Shown in pieces: positions 9,520 to 19,904 of a stretch of 64,000 nucleotides of DNA. This DNA is from Izhakiella capsodis (GTDB lineage: Bacteria; Pseudomonadota; Gammaproteobacteria; Enterobacterales; Enterobacteriaceae): positions 7,687 through 71,686 of the forward strand of contig NZ_FOVC01000013.1 of NCBI RefSeq assembly GCF_900115045.1, in the 5' to 3' direction. Every line of letters starts with the position of its first letter. The first letter of the stretch is position 1. The position numbers were made by a program, and so were the translations under genes. The notes beneath the pieces are model-generated. The model did no database searches, had not been told where the DNA came from, and was given only the letters and a program-made list of their open reading frames with translations.

Positions 9520-9855
9520 GAATACTCCTGTTTAAACTATCAGTCTGATTTGTGAATAAAACTTGCCTGAAGAATAGACGGAATCACGAAAAATTAACAG
9601 TTTGAATATCGCATCAATTAAGTGCCAGCCCGGTTCAGGATGCCGGTGCTGCTCGTAAATGGCAGGGTGATAGCACAGGATGCATCGGCGCGCAGTGATA
9701 CTGGTAGTGCTATATAATTAAAATGACTGCGAGCGACACTTCTATCTTAATAAAACGAATATCCGGATTATTGTCATGATATCGACCTTTCATGTGATTT
9801 ATTTGGATTGCCACCTCGTGTTGATAAGCTGGGCCTTCTTTAAAAGGAGGTCGAT

Positions 9856-9945
9856 GTGAGTAATTTTCCGCTAATTCATGAGGTTGCTCTGACTGGCAAA
9901 AAAGGTATAAAAAAGTGGCGCAAGAATGATGTATCAGACTCATAA
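9856..9945 (+). CDS. Possible 29-residue peptide with a strong Shine-Dalgarno
   Basis: A GTG codon at 9856 follows AAAAGGAGG by 5 bases, an unusually good ribosome-binding site. It opens 29 codons starting MSNFPLIHEVALTGKK and ending at TAA. It lies between yiaF and yiaG. It could be a leader peptide or a small protein; no family is recognised. The rest of 9520-10069 shows no gene. Confidence 0.3.
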   Translation: MSNFPLIHEVALTGKKGIKKWRKNDVSDS

Positions 9946-10069
9946 TTAAAGTCTGGCGTTCATCTATGCACTGCCTGTTCTGGCAAGCTTCCGTGCACGA
10001 TCCCGACCAGTATTATCTGGACCTGTATCAGGTCTTTCCGCTGACTATTCTTTTAGTGAGGAGTGCCGC

Positions 10070-10360
10070 GTGGAAACGAGAGAACCGATTGCCGAGTTAC
10101 TCAGCAGCCTTGAACAAATTGTCCTGAGTCACCAGCATAAAACGTTACCGGAAGCTGTTCATGTAACTGTAATGCCGGAACCCAAAAAGATCCGTGAGAG
10201 AAGCGGCATGGAAGTTGAACAATTTGCTTCGGCACTGGGAGTGAGCGTTTCCTCAGTGAGGCGCTGGGAATCACACGCCGCCCGTCCTTCCGGTTCGGCG
10301 CAGAAACTGCTGCAGCTGTTGCATACTAACCCCCTTCTTTATAAGCAGCTGGTCAGTTAA
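10070..10360 (+). CDS. yiaG: HTH-type regulator YiaG
   Basis: This encodes 96 residues from a GTG with GAGGAG upstream. It aligns along its whole length with E. coli YiaG (96 residues): ELLSSLEQIV near the N-terminus, the helix-turn-helix EQFASALGVSVSSVRRWES, and a C-terminal LLHTNPLLYKQL. It is an XRE/HigA-type DNA-binding protein with an unclear regulon. In E. coli it neighbours cspA and then glyS. Here cspA is not found next to it and the type III secretion island follows, so yiaG marks the left edge of the island. Confidence 0.93.
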   Translation: METREPIAELLSSLEQIVLSHQHKTLPEAVHVTVMPEPKKIRERSGMEVEQFASALGVSVSSVRRWESHAARPSGSAQKLLQLLHTNPLLYKQLVS

Positions 10361-11339
10361 TTCGATGCGACTACATCGCCTGGCGGCGCCCTTTTCAATA
10401 TACCGGATCGTAAATTATACGCACTAAAGATGTAGAACTCATAGCATAGTGTCACTTTTCACGGCATAAAGGATCGCATCTTTCTGACGTGGTAAGGACA
10501 TCCTGATTCTAGTGACAATGTTAGATTAAGAGTTAAGCCGGGTTAACTCTATTAAGACTGTAGTCGAAAAGCGTCTGCATCGCCGTGATGTTGCTGTTCA
10601 ACTACTACAGCTGATTGAACGTCAGGATTAACGATTTACGCACCGCTCTCGTCACGGGATAAAGTGCGTCCGCCTTCGCCGTGGTCAGGATCATAACCTT
10701 CGCGATATTAAAAACATCGTGAGGTGGCAATTGACGCGAAAAATTGCCGGGGTCTGCTATACCCACAACCACAACCACAACCACAACTTGGGCCGGGACT
10801 AACACCTTGTTCCTGGTGTGGTGACGCTGTAGAAATTTTAACGTGGCCCAGAATTCTCAACCCTCTCTAATATTTCCCAAACCGAACTGACCTCTGTTAT
10901 GGGGATCTGACAACCTTCTGTTGCCTGCATGGAGCAGGTTAACAAGTATTCTGAATTCTCAGCGCTCAAATGCTTTGTAACACCATTAGGTGGAGAATTA
11001 AGCCTGAAAATAACTCTGCCGACGGGTAAAAGGGAACATTTCATATTTATTAAAACAGAACAAAATTAATCATTGACACTATTACACGTCTTAAGGATCG
11101 GCGATCGCTATAGTGTTAAGACCTGAACCTGAACCTGAACTCGCCTCGATGATCTTCTGCTTCAATGGGCGATCTGACTGCAGCATCCCTCCATACTCAG
11201 CACCGCAGGCTTTCGCGCCATAGTTATGTTGTAAACAGGGTGTTATTAAGCCTCTTTTTAATGTAGCAAGACCCGGCTTGTTGGTGCTGATCGATATTAA
11301 ATGAGCGTTAATTGATATAACTTGCAATCAAAATGGTTA
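10361..11339. other. Decayed DNA at the left edge of the island, with a possible transposase scrap
   Basis: No intact gene is visible in about 980 bases. At 10551-10740 the plus strand reads VEKRLHRRDVAVQLLQLIER, a stop, and then an RRGQ-like stretch. This resembles the helix-turn-helix start of ISNCY-type transposases in degraded form (low confidence). Two short tandem repeats are present: four copies of CCACAA at 10765-10788 and three of CCTGAA at 11122-11139. No cspA-like coding sequence is found. Confidence 0.35.
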
Positions 11340-14300
11340 ATGTTTTCTTCATCCAAAAGAACCGTTCCCCTCACTCAGAGATATACGCTTATGCCCGGTG
11401 GCATCGTAAACCATCCTTCCTACAATCCAGTCATCAGCCATGATGTGGATGATGATATTGCTCAGGAAAGCAGTGATTCATCCATACGGTCATCTGTGCG
11501 GTCAGTTAAAAACAGTGCGCAGATGTTCTCCATGTCCAAAAGTCAAATACTTGATTTTTTTTCCGGGAGGTGCTCAAGCTTCGTAAAATATTTCACAGGT
11601 TATGTCAACGATGATGAGCAACCCGCAGCGACGGAAGTTTATGCGACAGGTGAGGTTCTGCGCCGCGATGCGGAGGCATACCTGGAGGAGATAGCACTCA
11701 GGGACACGCGCGAAGAAGAGCCCGTGCCACATGGATGGAAAGGCCCCTCCTGAAGCGTTCCTTGATCGGGGCCGGTATTCTGAGCGCCCTGGGGGTCACT
11801 GTATCTAAGTACTCCACTACCCGAAGCACACCAACCGGAGCCGGGGCAGACTCACCGTCCTCTCCATCTGCACCGGCAGCTCTTGTAGAAATAGACGACG
11901 ACAATGGCGTAAGTCCTGAGAGGCTGCCGGAACGTGATGTTAGTTATGGGGATTATCCGAAAGAGGTGGGCCGCCATCGGCGACATCTTCTGTCGCGATC
12001 CCCTTATAATAGGAAGGCACACGAAGAAAGCCATGTTAAAACTCATCTCCATCGTGCGGATGAACGTGTAAATAGGCTGCTTTATCGTGAGGGCATAACA
12101 GAAAACGAGATAATTGCACCATAGGGAAAAAATGCTCTATTTTGCCTCTGCCTATCTCTTTGATGGCGACAGAGGTTCTGTGGAGCAGGACTACAGGTTG
12201 AAATCGTTGGCACGGGCAATACTTTCGGGGCGCGGTCTGTATGGTGGGGAAAAGGATGAAGATATTTCCAGTGAACAGGCCAGTAATGTCATTCGTCATT
12301 GGGTGTTTGAAAATATCCTTCGAAATAGTCCTGAAAAATATATTGAAAGTAAAATTAAGGAGGATAAATCTAAAAGCTATACCATCGAAGATATCAGGGG
12401 CATGTTGCCGATGGACAAGTTACCTGATATCAAAGGCTTTCGTCCTGTCAGGCTGACGGCCGCTGAGCGCACAGAATTGAGTAAAATATGGAAAAAACGC
12501 ATGATGGAGCAAATGTCCTTCCTTGCGTTCAGTAACGCCCAGGTTAAAAAAATGCCATTAAATGGTTATGCATTTGCGAATCTGTATGCAGGCGCTCGCT
12601 TTCTTAAAGAGACCGTAGGAGATAACTTTACTTTTGATGAGGCTATGTTAACGGGTGAGGAAATGTGGGCGTCAGCTGCAACAGAGGGTATTTCAGAGAG
12701 TGAGATGAGGTTCTATCTTGCACCCGCGCTTTATTCTTCCGCAACTGAAAAAGGTAACATAAACCAAGACGCTAATGACCTTTATATTTAAACAGATATC
12801 TGCAGTACCACCATAAAGCCAGTGAAATAAAGAAGGATATCGAAATAAAAATCAACAATTATCTTTCAGCAGCTAAAGCGTGGCGCAGTAAAGGAGAAAT
12901 TGCCGATGAGATTATTTCAAAATGCCCTTCTCTTACTCTTGGATTGGTCGACCGGGCTGATATTTTGCGTACTCCAGCAGAGCAAAGAGAAAAGGGAGAG
13001 GAGTATGCCAGGCAAAGGTATCTGAATGGCATCGCTAAACCCTGTAAAAAAGCACCGGATAGTTTAGATAATGAATACCGTAGGCTGGTAGCCAATAAAG
13101 CTGATAGTTTTTTTGAAGTTGATAAATATATTATTCTAGCGGCAATCAGGTCATTACCGGAAAATGAAAGGTTATTTATCCAGTCAGCAGATAAAGAGAT
13201 CTATCCTGCAAACGCTTTTATAGATCTGTATCAGGAGAAATCACGCTTTGTGCCGCCCAGGCATTTTTTGGAGAAAACGGATATCTTTGCCGTAAAACTG
13301 TATAGAGAAGAGAGAATTTATGCCCTTAAATCTGGGAAAGAAATGAATGATGGTTACAAGATTATCAGGGTGGACAGGGATGTTAAACGATATGTTACTA
13401 ACGGATTGTTTGGTGACGCTCTTACTGGATACAAAATTAACTGGGATAATGATTATGAATTAAGTCATCTACTCAAATTGAAATCGATGTTAATAGTGCT
13501 GCCTGGCCGAGTAGTGGAGAATTTAGCAGTATAATAAGTGAATCAGTAGGTAAAATTCATCGTGATAATTTATATAATGTACTGTACATAGAAGGAAACG
13601 ATAAGTCTGATATACAGCAAGTATGGAGTTTAGCGAAGAGTTTAATACCTTTTCATGACTGTGTTAAAGAAATCATGAAAGAAAACTCGGAGCGCGTAGC
13701 TGCATGTGTTCTTGATGTCATTGCATTAGTGCCCGCTGTAGGTCAGGCTGTGGGTCTGAGCGCAAAGTTTGGCAAGGGACTCGCTCTTGGGCTTAACAGT
13801 GGCGTGCGTATCGCGGGCAGGAAAGGCATTAAGTCCTCGGCCAGGGCTCTCGCTGAGAGGATTAAATTGCCAACAACCGCTGAGCTGGCGTCGCTGGGAA
13901 AAAACACGCTGAGATCAATGGATCCCGGTCTTGAACTCGTAGCGGGTTTCAGTAAAACGCTTGGCAATAGCGTCGTCAAACTTCTGTCCGGAGAAAACAA
14001 AAACGCCGCTCTGGTGAATAAGATAGCCTCTTCGGTTCAGTTGAACCGGTTGCCGGAAATACTAAAAGATGAAATTCAGATGCTCAAACTTTCCCACACA
14101 GAAGTTAAAGTTCCCACCGTGAAAATTAGCGAAATTCACGGTGAGCCAGTTTACGTGCGCGTGAACCCAGAAACAGGGGAACGTTATGGGCGGCGGTATA
14201 TCAAAAATGAGCCAGGTGAGCTCATCGAACTGAGCAACAGAGCAGAAAAAGTGAAATACCCTGAAACCCGCGTCAAAGGCCTGGAGAGATGGAGATCCTT

Positions 14301-15596
14301 TGATCATGAAGAGTTAACATTAAAAGAAGTAACCTCCCATCACTCAGGGTTTAGTACAACGCTTGATTCAAGCGGAAAAATTACATGAAAGCTCTACCTG
14401 ATAAGAGAAGATACAGGCATCCCCGTTACAGAAATTTATCGCGATAAATACTATTCTGCAGGAAGCAAAGATAATACAGTGATTCTGGAGAAAGAGGCTG
14501 GCAGCCGTAAATTCGAGGTTATTGATCGTATTTCAGATAAAGAATTAAGTCAGTCAATGTACCTTGATAACACTTGGTGCCTGCCCGGTGTGTTCGGTCG
14601 ACGACTATTAGTCAATCCAGGGGTTGAATGCGCAGGGAGTCCTTCTTTTAGTGATGAAACAGTCGTTTATCGATATAATGTTTTATTAGATGGAGAAGCA
14701 AAAGCAAAAAACTTTGATGTCAAAATTAAAGGATTAGGTGGTATGGATACTGGCCATCGTTTACATGTCAAAAAAAAATATTGATGATCTTATGTTTTAT
14801 GAAAAATGGGGATGTTAGCTTAACACAGAATCCTATTGAAGCAACTAAATATGACAAGCTTTTTGCCGACAAAGATATTTTTGTTTCTGAATCTGAGCGT
14901 GTCTTTACTGATCAGTCTGATATCGGAGCGAGTGGATCTATACTTACCAAAAATGAAAAGCTTGCTATCAGGCGCTGGACGGCAATTGACGATGAAATTG
15001 ATATTAAATCTTTTAGTGATGGCATGAGACAATTAAAGACAATTGGAGTGAGTGATAAGAATTATGAACTCAATATGAAACTGGACCATCCTGGAACTCT
15101 TAATGAGGATGAAAGGAATATGGTCAGAATTCTCGATTCAGCATTAAACAAATTACCCTCCCAACATGGAGATTTCGTCAGAATTTCAGAATATAGTGAA
15201 AGCATTACACCATGGGACGTTAATATAAGACCGAAAGATATAGTGACTAATTATCCTCGCTATATGAGTGTGTCCTCAACAACCGATTATCTTGAGCAGG
15301 GAGGTGTTAGCCCTTTACCGACGAAGACTTATGTTTATTACAAATTCGAAGATACGGAATCATCAAAGCCTCTGCTAAAAGGAGCTGCATCTCTTAATGA
15401 AGACCTGGAGAACCTTTACCAGCGTGATATGACTTTTGAGGTTAAACATATTGCGATTTCTGATGCAGTAACCCCTGAATTTGATACTCCTTTTGTACCC
15501 AGGAGGATAGTCGTTGTCCTTAAAGAGGCCCCACTTCCTGCAGACAGAATCGCGAAGAATATACATACCGGAGAAGAGGTCATGATCCTGATGTGA
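11340..15596 (+). pseudogene. Large toxin-like gene broken by frameshifts and a stop
   Basis: Reading fragments follow one another on the plus strand and join into one protein of about 1,400 residues. They are 11340-11753, 11735-12124, 12114-12791, a frame opening at 12792 and ending at 13534, a frame open from about 13477 to the TGA at 14386-14388, its continuation to 14784, and 14781-15596. Between fragments the coding sense continues beyond the last in-frame ATG, which shows frame changes rather than separate genes. Visible parts are a Ser-rich N-terminus, a hydrophobic segment (SLIGAGILSALGVTVSKY), a long helical region, another hydrophobic segment (VLDVIALVPAVGQAVGLSAK) and a C-terminal ADP-ribosyltransferase-like domain. 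Size and layout resemble large dermonecrotic or insecticidal-type toxins, but I cannot name a family. At least five disruptions make it a pseudogene unless the assembly is wrong here. Start uncertain (11322 TTG, 11340 or 11391). Confidence 0.7.
14781..15596 (+). pseudogene. C-terminal mono-ADP-ribosyltransferase-like fragment of the broken toxin
   Basis: This is the longest clean reading frame of the toxin remnant, 271 codons. It has the three marks of the R-S-E class of ADP-ribosyltransferases in the right order: an Arg on a strand (FVRISEY, R134), a Ser-Thr motif (YMSVSSTTDY, about S165-T167) and a late acidic pair followed by a hydrophobic strand (HTGEEVMIL, E265/E266). The first acidic position of a classical ExE would be Gly here, so activity is doubtful. 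The family transfers ADP-ribose from NAD+ to host proteins. The fragment has no Shine-Dalgarno of note and belongs to the upstream frames; it could be translated only by chance or after slippage in the nine-A run at 14770-14778. Confidence 0.6.
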
Positions 15597-15614
15597 TTTT
15601 CGCCAGAGTTTCAA

Positions 15615-15641
15615 CATGGTCTGGATGCGTTTCAGACCATG
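15615..15641. terminator. Hairpin after the toxin remnant, possibly the IS left end
   Basis: CATGGTCTG (15615-15623) is the exact complement of CAGACCATG (15633-15641) across a 9-base loop. No T-tract follows, so it could be a terminator of the toxin gene or the left-end hairpin of the IS200/IS605 element beside it. Confidence 0.4.
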
Positions 15642-15648
15642 AATAGAC

Positions 15649-15985
15649 TCAGAGGTGAGATGAAACTATCTGACTGAGCGCATACGCTTTGAGCGTTTCT
15701 ATTGTGGCACCACCTGCGCGACAGGCAAAGTAAGAGCGAGACCGCAGCAGCCCGGTTTTGCTCTGCATCCGCAAATGGGTATTTTCCTGACGGAGCAGGC
15801 GTGACGATACCGATTTTAAATTAATGGTCATCACGCTGACAGCTAGCTTTAGCGAATACGCTATCAGCAAATGGACCTGATCTCATTCGCCCCCCAGCTT
15901 TGCTGCAACCGAACCAAAAGCATCACGTAGCTGAGCGATCATCTGCCCGTCAAACAGCTTACGACGGTACTCCAACGGGTATCCA
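15649..15985 (-). pseudogene. tnpA: IS200/IS605 TnpA transposase remnant
   Basis: The minus strand from about 15985 reads YRRKLFDGQMIAQLRDAFGS, then an in-frame TGA, then DQVHLLIAYSLKLAVSV, LKSVSSRLLRQ and SYFACRAGGATIETLKAY. These are the HUH-transposase blocks: the HVHLL-type histidine motif, here QVHLL with the first His lost, and the late SYFA segment that in intact enzymes precedes the catalytic-Tyr helix. The start of the protein is missing and the catalytic histidine pair is damaged, so it is inactive. Confidence 0.8.
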
Positions 15986-16419
15986 ACGCCTGCGCTGATT
16001 TCCAGCATAAACTCTCACGTACAATTGTTGACGAAAACCAGGCGGTAATTGTAGAGACGTTGAAATCGGCAAATATGAGGAAGAATCACCATCTGGCACG
16101 AGCAACAGGCGATGCTGGATGGCGCGGATTTATCTCAAAGCTGGAATACAAAGCGACAGAAAGAGGTGTTCATGTGGTGAAACAGGATCAAGGGTTCGTC
16201 AGCCCGAAAACCTGTCACAGCTGTGATCACAAAATGCTGGAAATGGCACTGAACAAGCGTATAAGGCAATGTCCCGAATGCGGAGTTGAACATGACCACG
16301 ATATCAGTGCGGCGCGCGATATCCGACAGAAGGGGATACTGGCATTACAGGCGGCGGGTTTCGTCGTCTCTGCCCATAGAGCCCAGCGTAAATCCTTCAC
16401 AAAGACGGTTGCGGCCTGA
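15961..16419 (+). pseudogene. tnpB: IS605 TnpB/OrfB remnant (C-terminal part)
   Basis: The frame open from about 15961 reads RVSNACADFQHKLSRTIVDE, then VIVETLKSANM, and ends at 16419. The zinc-finger segment is clear: CHSCDHKM, then CPECGVEHDHDISAARDI, which includes the last catalytic Asp of the RuvC-like site. The whole N-terminal half, including the first RuvC motif and the DNA-binding domain, is absent. In intact form TnpB is an RNA-guided nuclease; this fragment cannot be active. Confidence 0.82.
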
Positions 16420-16462
16420 GAAGTGAGAGGAAGCCTCGTCGTTTACGGCGGGGAGCAGTCAC

Positions 16463-16796
16463 ATGAGCCTTATATTCAATGCAATATGTGATTTTTGATG
16501 AAAGCATCAATGATATTCTTATAAAACACAACTGAACATAAAACTTATTTTCTCCAATTGTAAGTGTATAGGTGGGTGAGATATCTCACTGTTTATGTGT
16601 AACTCACTCCTCAGCCACATTCATCGATGGGGATTACTCTGATATCCATAAGTGATAAAAGTTAAATTTAAACTATTAAAATGAACTGGTCAGGTATGTT
16701 GTTAATTTCGACCTTACTCTTTCTTGAGTATTACCTGCCTCGTTCTCACTTGCCATCGTCTTTAAGTCTGTGTAAAGACGTAGGGACCGAACTCAT
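16463..16796. other. Intergenic region between the IS remnant and the prg/org operon end
   Basis: About 330 AT-rich bases with no gene seen. It should contain the end of the leftward prg-org transcript, but I see no clean hairpin with a T-tract. Confidence 0.4.
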
Positions 16797-16976
16797 TCAC
16801 AAAATACGTGCAATAAAAATATGAGCAAGTGATGTAGAAAATGCTGCGGCCTGCGCGGCAGCGAGAATGGGCAGACCTTTCAGATTGTAAACTAATGATG
16901 CCAGTGCAATTATAGAGCCAGCGGTAATTAAAAAATTTAAAGAGTCAACGCAAGAATAAATCAATTTAAGAATCAC
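16797..16976 (-). CDS. Small hydrophobic protein at the end of the prg/org operon
   Basis: A GTG start at 16976 overlaps the orgC stop codon (GTGA) and opens 59 codons ending in TGA at 16797-16799. The protein starts MILKLIYSCVDSLNFL and is almost wholly apolar, with two likely membrane helices (LITAGSIIALASLVY, about residues 16-30, and LAAAQAAAFSTSLAHIFI, about 38-55) joined by NLKGLP. No family is recognised. The stop-start overlap is the same coupling used between other genes of this operon, which argues that it is real. It may be an inner-membrane accessory of the secretion system. Confidence 0.6.
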   Translation of the reverse strand: MILKLIYSCVDSLNFLITAGSIIALASLVYNLKGLPILAAAQAAAFSTSLAHIFIARIL

Positions 16977-17323
16977 TCGCTTTGATCAACATCCTTTGAC
17001 AGCATCTGATTGTATAGCATGTTAAGATCAAATAGCTGTGAAGTGAATTTATCAAGTGTGCTTTCGGTGTAATTCTTATATTTTCCATCTTCTCTAAGGT
17101 TGATGTCGGCATACGTAAATGCATTAATCATTTTTTGCAGAGTGATACTTCTTTTGTCTGGCGAAAGCTGTTTGATCTGTTTCAATAAGTCATTAAGCGA
17201 ACAGTGAGGTTGATATTTTTCAATATAGTTTAATACTTTATCATTAAAATTTGGATCTGATTGATCACTTTTGCTATATGACTGCAAGTGATGAATAACA
17301 GCGATACCATTGATATTAGTCAT
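16973..17323 (-). CDS. orgC: OrgC-like type III secretion protein
   Basis: This encodes 116 residues, shorter than Salmonella OrgC (about 150). The call rests mainly on position: last of the recognisable genes in prgHIJK-orgABC, overlapping orgB by 8 bases. The sequence is hydrophilic and helical, with LLKQIKQLSPDKRSITLQK in the middle and no membrane segment. In Salmonella OrgC is a secreted early substrate that helps needle polymerisation; that role is inherited by inference. Confidence 0.65.
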   Translation of the reverse strand: MTNINGIAVIHHLQSYSKSDQSDPNFNDKVLNYIEKYQPHCSLNDLLKQIKQLSPDKRSITLQKMINAFTYADINLREDGKYKNYTESTLDKFTSQLFDLNMLYNQMLSKDVDQSE

Positions 17324-17990
17324 ACTTATTTTCCAATTTATTAAGGGTTGCAGATAACTGGTTGCTCATATCTGTCAGTTTTCTGGCGATATCCCGCAGT
17401 ACTTCGGCGCTGAGACTTTTAATTGCGTCATCTAACGATATGACATTCTCTTCAGCATGTTGCAACCATTGCTGACAGAGCGAATCACTGGGAAAGCGAA
17501 TGACGTCCTTATCGCTCTCGACGGTAATATGATTATCGTCAGTATACTGATAGTTTAATGTATCAGCTCCGTCCGGCAATTTTACGGAGGAGGGAATAGT
17601 AATATAGAGAGGTTTTTGAAGACCGCACTGCTCCTGCAGTTGATGGATAATGCGGTTTACAATTATTGGATCATTTAACGATTTATTTATGGCTTTAATA
17701 ACATGCTGTTGGAATTGTTCCTGACGTTGATTCTGCTTCTGCTGATATTCATCTATCATCGTCACCAGTTGGGAAAAGAACAACTGAAAACCAGCCTCGA
17801 AACCTTGTTTCTCACATTTCTTTCGCAGGTCAATAATTTGTAATTCATTTTCTGCATTAATTTCTCTACAGCGACTTAAAGTGCGTTCCAGCGCTTGAGC
17901 CATTCGCTGATAGCGAGTGCGCTCACCTGTTTTGATTATCACCTGATGGTGTAAGTCCTGGGGTAACTTATCAATAGTAATTGTGCGCAT
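17316..17990 (-). CDS. orgB: Type III secretion stator protein OrgB (SctL)
   Basis: This encodes 224 residues, the expected size for OrgB (SctL, FliH-like). It has a helical, charged middle (about 50-105, with ECKQGFEAG-like and QQKQNQRQEQFQQHV segments) and a C-terminal globular part. SctL proteins form the stator that links the InvC ATPase to the sorting platform made by SpaO and OrgA. It overlaps orgA by 20 bases and orgC by 8, so the three are tightly coupled. Confidence 0.88.
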   Translation of the reverse strand: MRTITIDKLPQDLHHQVIIKTGERTRYQRMAQALERTLSRCREINAENELQIIDLRKKCEKQGFEAGFQLFFSQLVTMIDEYQQKQNQRQEQFQQHVIKAINKSLNDPIIVNRIIHQLQEQCGLQKPLYITIPSSVKLPDGADTLNYQYTDDNHITVESDKDVIRFPSDSLCQQWLQHAEENVISLDDAIKSLSAEVLRDIARKLTDMSNQLSATLNKLENKYD

Positions 17991-18525
17991 ACACCAAAGC
18001 CATTCTTAGTAAATTAATATGATTTAGCGTTTTGGGGGCGGGAAACTGAGGAAGCTTCATCCCGGAAGGAAAGTGCAACAAAAAACGTTGACGAAGCGCG
18101 ACAGGTAGTTCAGGGAACTGCCCAAGAATAAATGTTATGCCGAAAGAAACTGTGTCTGGGCTGGTAAATGCGTCATCCAGGGTTATCTGATGTAGTAAGG
18201 GGAGAGAGATAAATGCCAATAGACGCGGATCTGACATTATCACTGCGCCTTGTTTAGGTAGATGGTTTCTCAACAGGTAACCACCAATTAAATGGGCAGT
18301 TGCCGGGATCAGATGCCACTGAGCGATCAACTGCGATAACATAGTGTCGATGGGCTGCCATGCATTGGGTAGGTTACTGAGCTTGAGATGTTTTAATAGC
18401 CACCAGTTAATCAGCGTGCCTTCCCATATATCATCTTTCAGAAATGTTTCTGGCAAGTAGCTTTCGTGCGTATAGTACGCTGGGGCATATAAAATGGTCA
18501 TTATACGCTGCTCTACTTCAATCAT
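17971..18525 (-). CDS. orgA: Type III secretion sorting-platform protein OrgA (SctK)
   Basis: This encodes 184 residues, close to Salmonella OrgA (199). SctK proteins connect the cytoplasmic sorting platform (SpaO-OrgB-InvC) to PrgH at the inner-membrane ring. The sequence is poorly conserved in this family; the visible support is size, the helical character (TLINWWLLKHLKLSNLPNAW) and the exact gene position between prgK and orgB. It overlaps prgK by 4 bases. Confidence 0.85.
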   Translation of the reverse strand: MIEVEQRIMTILYAPAYYTHESYLPETFLKDDIWEGTLINWWLLKHLKLSNLPNAWQPIDTMLSQLIAQWHLIPATAHLIGGYLLRNHLPKQGAVIMSDPRLLAFISLPLLHQITLDDAFTSPDTVSFGITFILGQFPELPVALRQRFLLHFPSGMKLPQFPAPKTLNHINLLRMALVYAHNYY

Positions 18526-19289
18526 AATTCGATCGGCTCCTCATCCTCCTGGATTAATGTCTTTTGCTTGTTCTCTGGAGATTGAAACTTGAACTTGTAT
18601 AATATATAGCCCGCCGCAAAAGCGAGGCACAGAACTAAGCCGAATATAATAGATGTCCACAGAACAGAGATAGGGGTTGATAGTTGAGTTGGGGGAGCAT
18701 ACTGAATCTTCGGTGCTGGAAACAGCACTACTGAAATATTATCATAGCGCACATCATTAAAACTGTTTTTGATTAATGATTTAACTTGCGAGATAAACAG
18801 GTCATCATCAATATGTCCCTCATAAGTAATAAGGACTCCCACGTGGGTTTCAGGTTTTTGATAGGTGGTATCATCGTTAAAAGGAAGGTAGCTGACATTA
18901 ACGCTGACATTGGCTACCTGAGAAATCATTCGTAAAGATTGTTCAAGCCGCTGCTCTTGCAGAGAGAGAACCCGAGCCTGCTCAGAGCCAGGAGATGCCA
19001 CCATAGAATTGGTTGGAAATGCTTGCGCTATTTGTACTTCAGCTGCCCAGGGCAGCTGATATTGATTAATGATGGAAAGCGCGGCCGTATCTTCCGATTT
19101 ATTTACTGTGACTGTATAGCCCTCTTTGAAAGAGCCATCTTTCTGAGCCACAATATTATTTCTTTGCAGTACAGAAAGTACCTGATTAGCTTGCTGCTGA
19201 GTCAGATGAGATAATAATGTCTCATCGTGACAGGCGCAGAGTATCAAGCTAAACAATGTTACAATCAGTGGGCGCGAATGCTTATACAT
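18522..19289 (-). CDS. prgK: Inner-membrane ring lipoprotein PrgK (SctJ)
   Basis: This encodes 255 residues, the size of Salmonella PrgK (252). It has a lipoprotein signal with the acylated Cys at residue 20 (LILCAC), a YscJ/FliF periplasmic domain (LTQQQANQVLSVLQRNNIVA, then LRMISQVANVSVNVSYLPF), and a C-terminal membrane helix near residues 210-230 (SIIFGLVLCLAFAAGYILY) followed by a charged cytoplasmic tail. PrgK forms the 24-fold inner ring with PrgH. Confidence 0.97.
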   Translation of the reverse strand: MYKHSRPLIVTLFSLILCACHDETLLSHLTQQQANQVLSVLQRNNIVAQKDGSFKEGYTVTVNKSEDTAALSIINQYQLPWAAEVQIAQAFPTNSMVASPGSEQARVLSLQEQRLEQSLRMISQVANVSVNVSYLPFNDDTTYQKPETHVGVLITYEGHIDDDLFISQVKSLIKNSFNDVRYDNISVVLFPAPKIQYAPPTQLSTPISVLWTSIIFGLVLCLAFAAGYILYKFKFQSPENKQKTLIQEDEEPIEL

Positions 19290-19291
19290 AA

Positions 19292-19612
19292 TTATTGCGA
19301 CTTTTCCAGTGTTTCAACCGTGCTTACGCCTTTACGCATCACCGAACTTACTAAGGAAACATAATTGCTGTATTCACCGATATAACTTTGTAGCTTAACC
19401 AGTGCCCCCGGATCGCTGGTAAATTGAGCTTGACTAAGGGTGTTAATCACATCTTTAAAATGTGAGTCCGTCGCACTGAGTTTATTGAATGTGCTGGACA
19501 CCAGATTATTGAAACTTTGATCGTGAACCATGACGGATGAGTCATTCTCTGGTTCGATATTGTCTGGTGTCAGTTTGGTCAGTGCCGATAACGCATTAAT
19601 TACCTGGCTCAT
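19292..19612 (-). CDS. prgJ: Inner rod protein PrgJ (SctI)
   Basis: This encodes 106 residues, close to the Salmonella length of 101. The C-terminal part, LVKLQSYIGEYSNYVSLVSS, then VMRKGVSTVETLEKSQ, matches the conserved end of rod proteins that anchors the needle in the export gate. The N-terminus is Ser/Asn-rich and disordered, as usual for early substrates. It lies 2 bases upstream of prgK and directly after prgI. Confidence 0.93.
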   Translation of the reverse strand: MSQVINALSALTKLTPDNIEPENDSSVMVHDQSFNNLVSSTFNKLSATDSHFKDVINTLSQAQFTSDPGALVKLQSYIGEYSNYVSLVSSVMRKGVSTVETLEKSQ

Positions 19613-19634
19613 TATTTCTCCACGTCGTTAGTTT

Positions 19635-19904
19635 TTATCGGAAGTTTTGAATAATAGTTGCGCCGATACTTGAATAGGCTTTAATGGTGCTACTCTGCGC
19701 ATTACGGAACAACGTATACTCCTGCAGACAGGCCTGATATTTAGCCAGTTTCGTGGGATCTGAAGGGTCATTCTCCATGTCTGTAAGAGCCGATTTAAGG
19801 TTGCCCATCATAGTAACAGCGCCTGTTTCGAAATTAGCTGACACGTCACCCAAATAATAACCATCTCCAGTTGCTGATGTAGTTGCATTTAGTATGCTAG
19901 ACAT
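19635..19904 (-). CDS. prgI: Needle filament protein PrgI (SctF)
   Basis: This encodes 89 residues, slightly longer than Salmonella PrgI (80). The helical hairpin is clear: MMGNLKSALTDMENDPSDP, the P-S-D-P turn, then LAKYQACLQEYTLFRNAQSS, ending in SIGATIIQNFR. This protein polymerises into the extracellular needle. An extra cysteine is present in the second helix (QACLQEY). The start overlaps the end of prgH by 8 bases. Confidence 0.96.
   Translation of the reverse strand: MSSILNATTSATGDGYYLGDVSANFETGAVTMMGNLKSALTDMENDPSDPTKLAKYQACLQEYTLFRNAQSSTIKAYSSIGATIIQNFR

Larger units (their letters stand above)
15649..16462. mobile_element. Damaged IS200/IS605-family element
   Basis: A leftward tnpA remnant and a rightward tnpB remnant lie back to back, the arrangement of divergent IS605-type elements. 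The right end carries the typical hairpin: CCTCGTCG, TTTA, CGGCGGGG at about 16433-16453, followed by GAGCAGTCAC. Both genes are truncated where they meet (about 15960-15985), so the element has lost its centre and cannot move by itself. Confidence 0.75.
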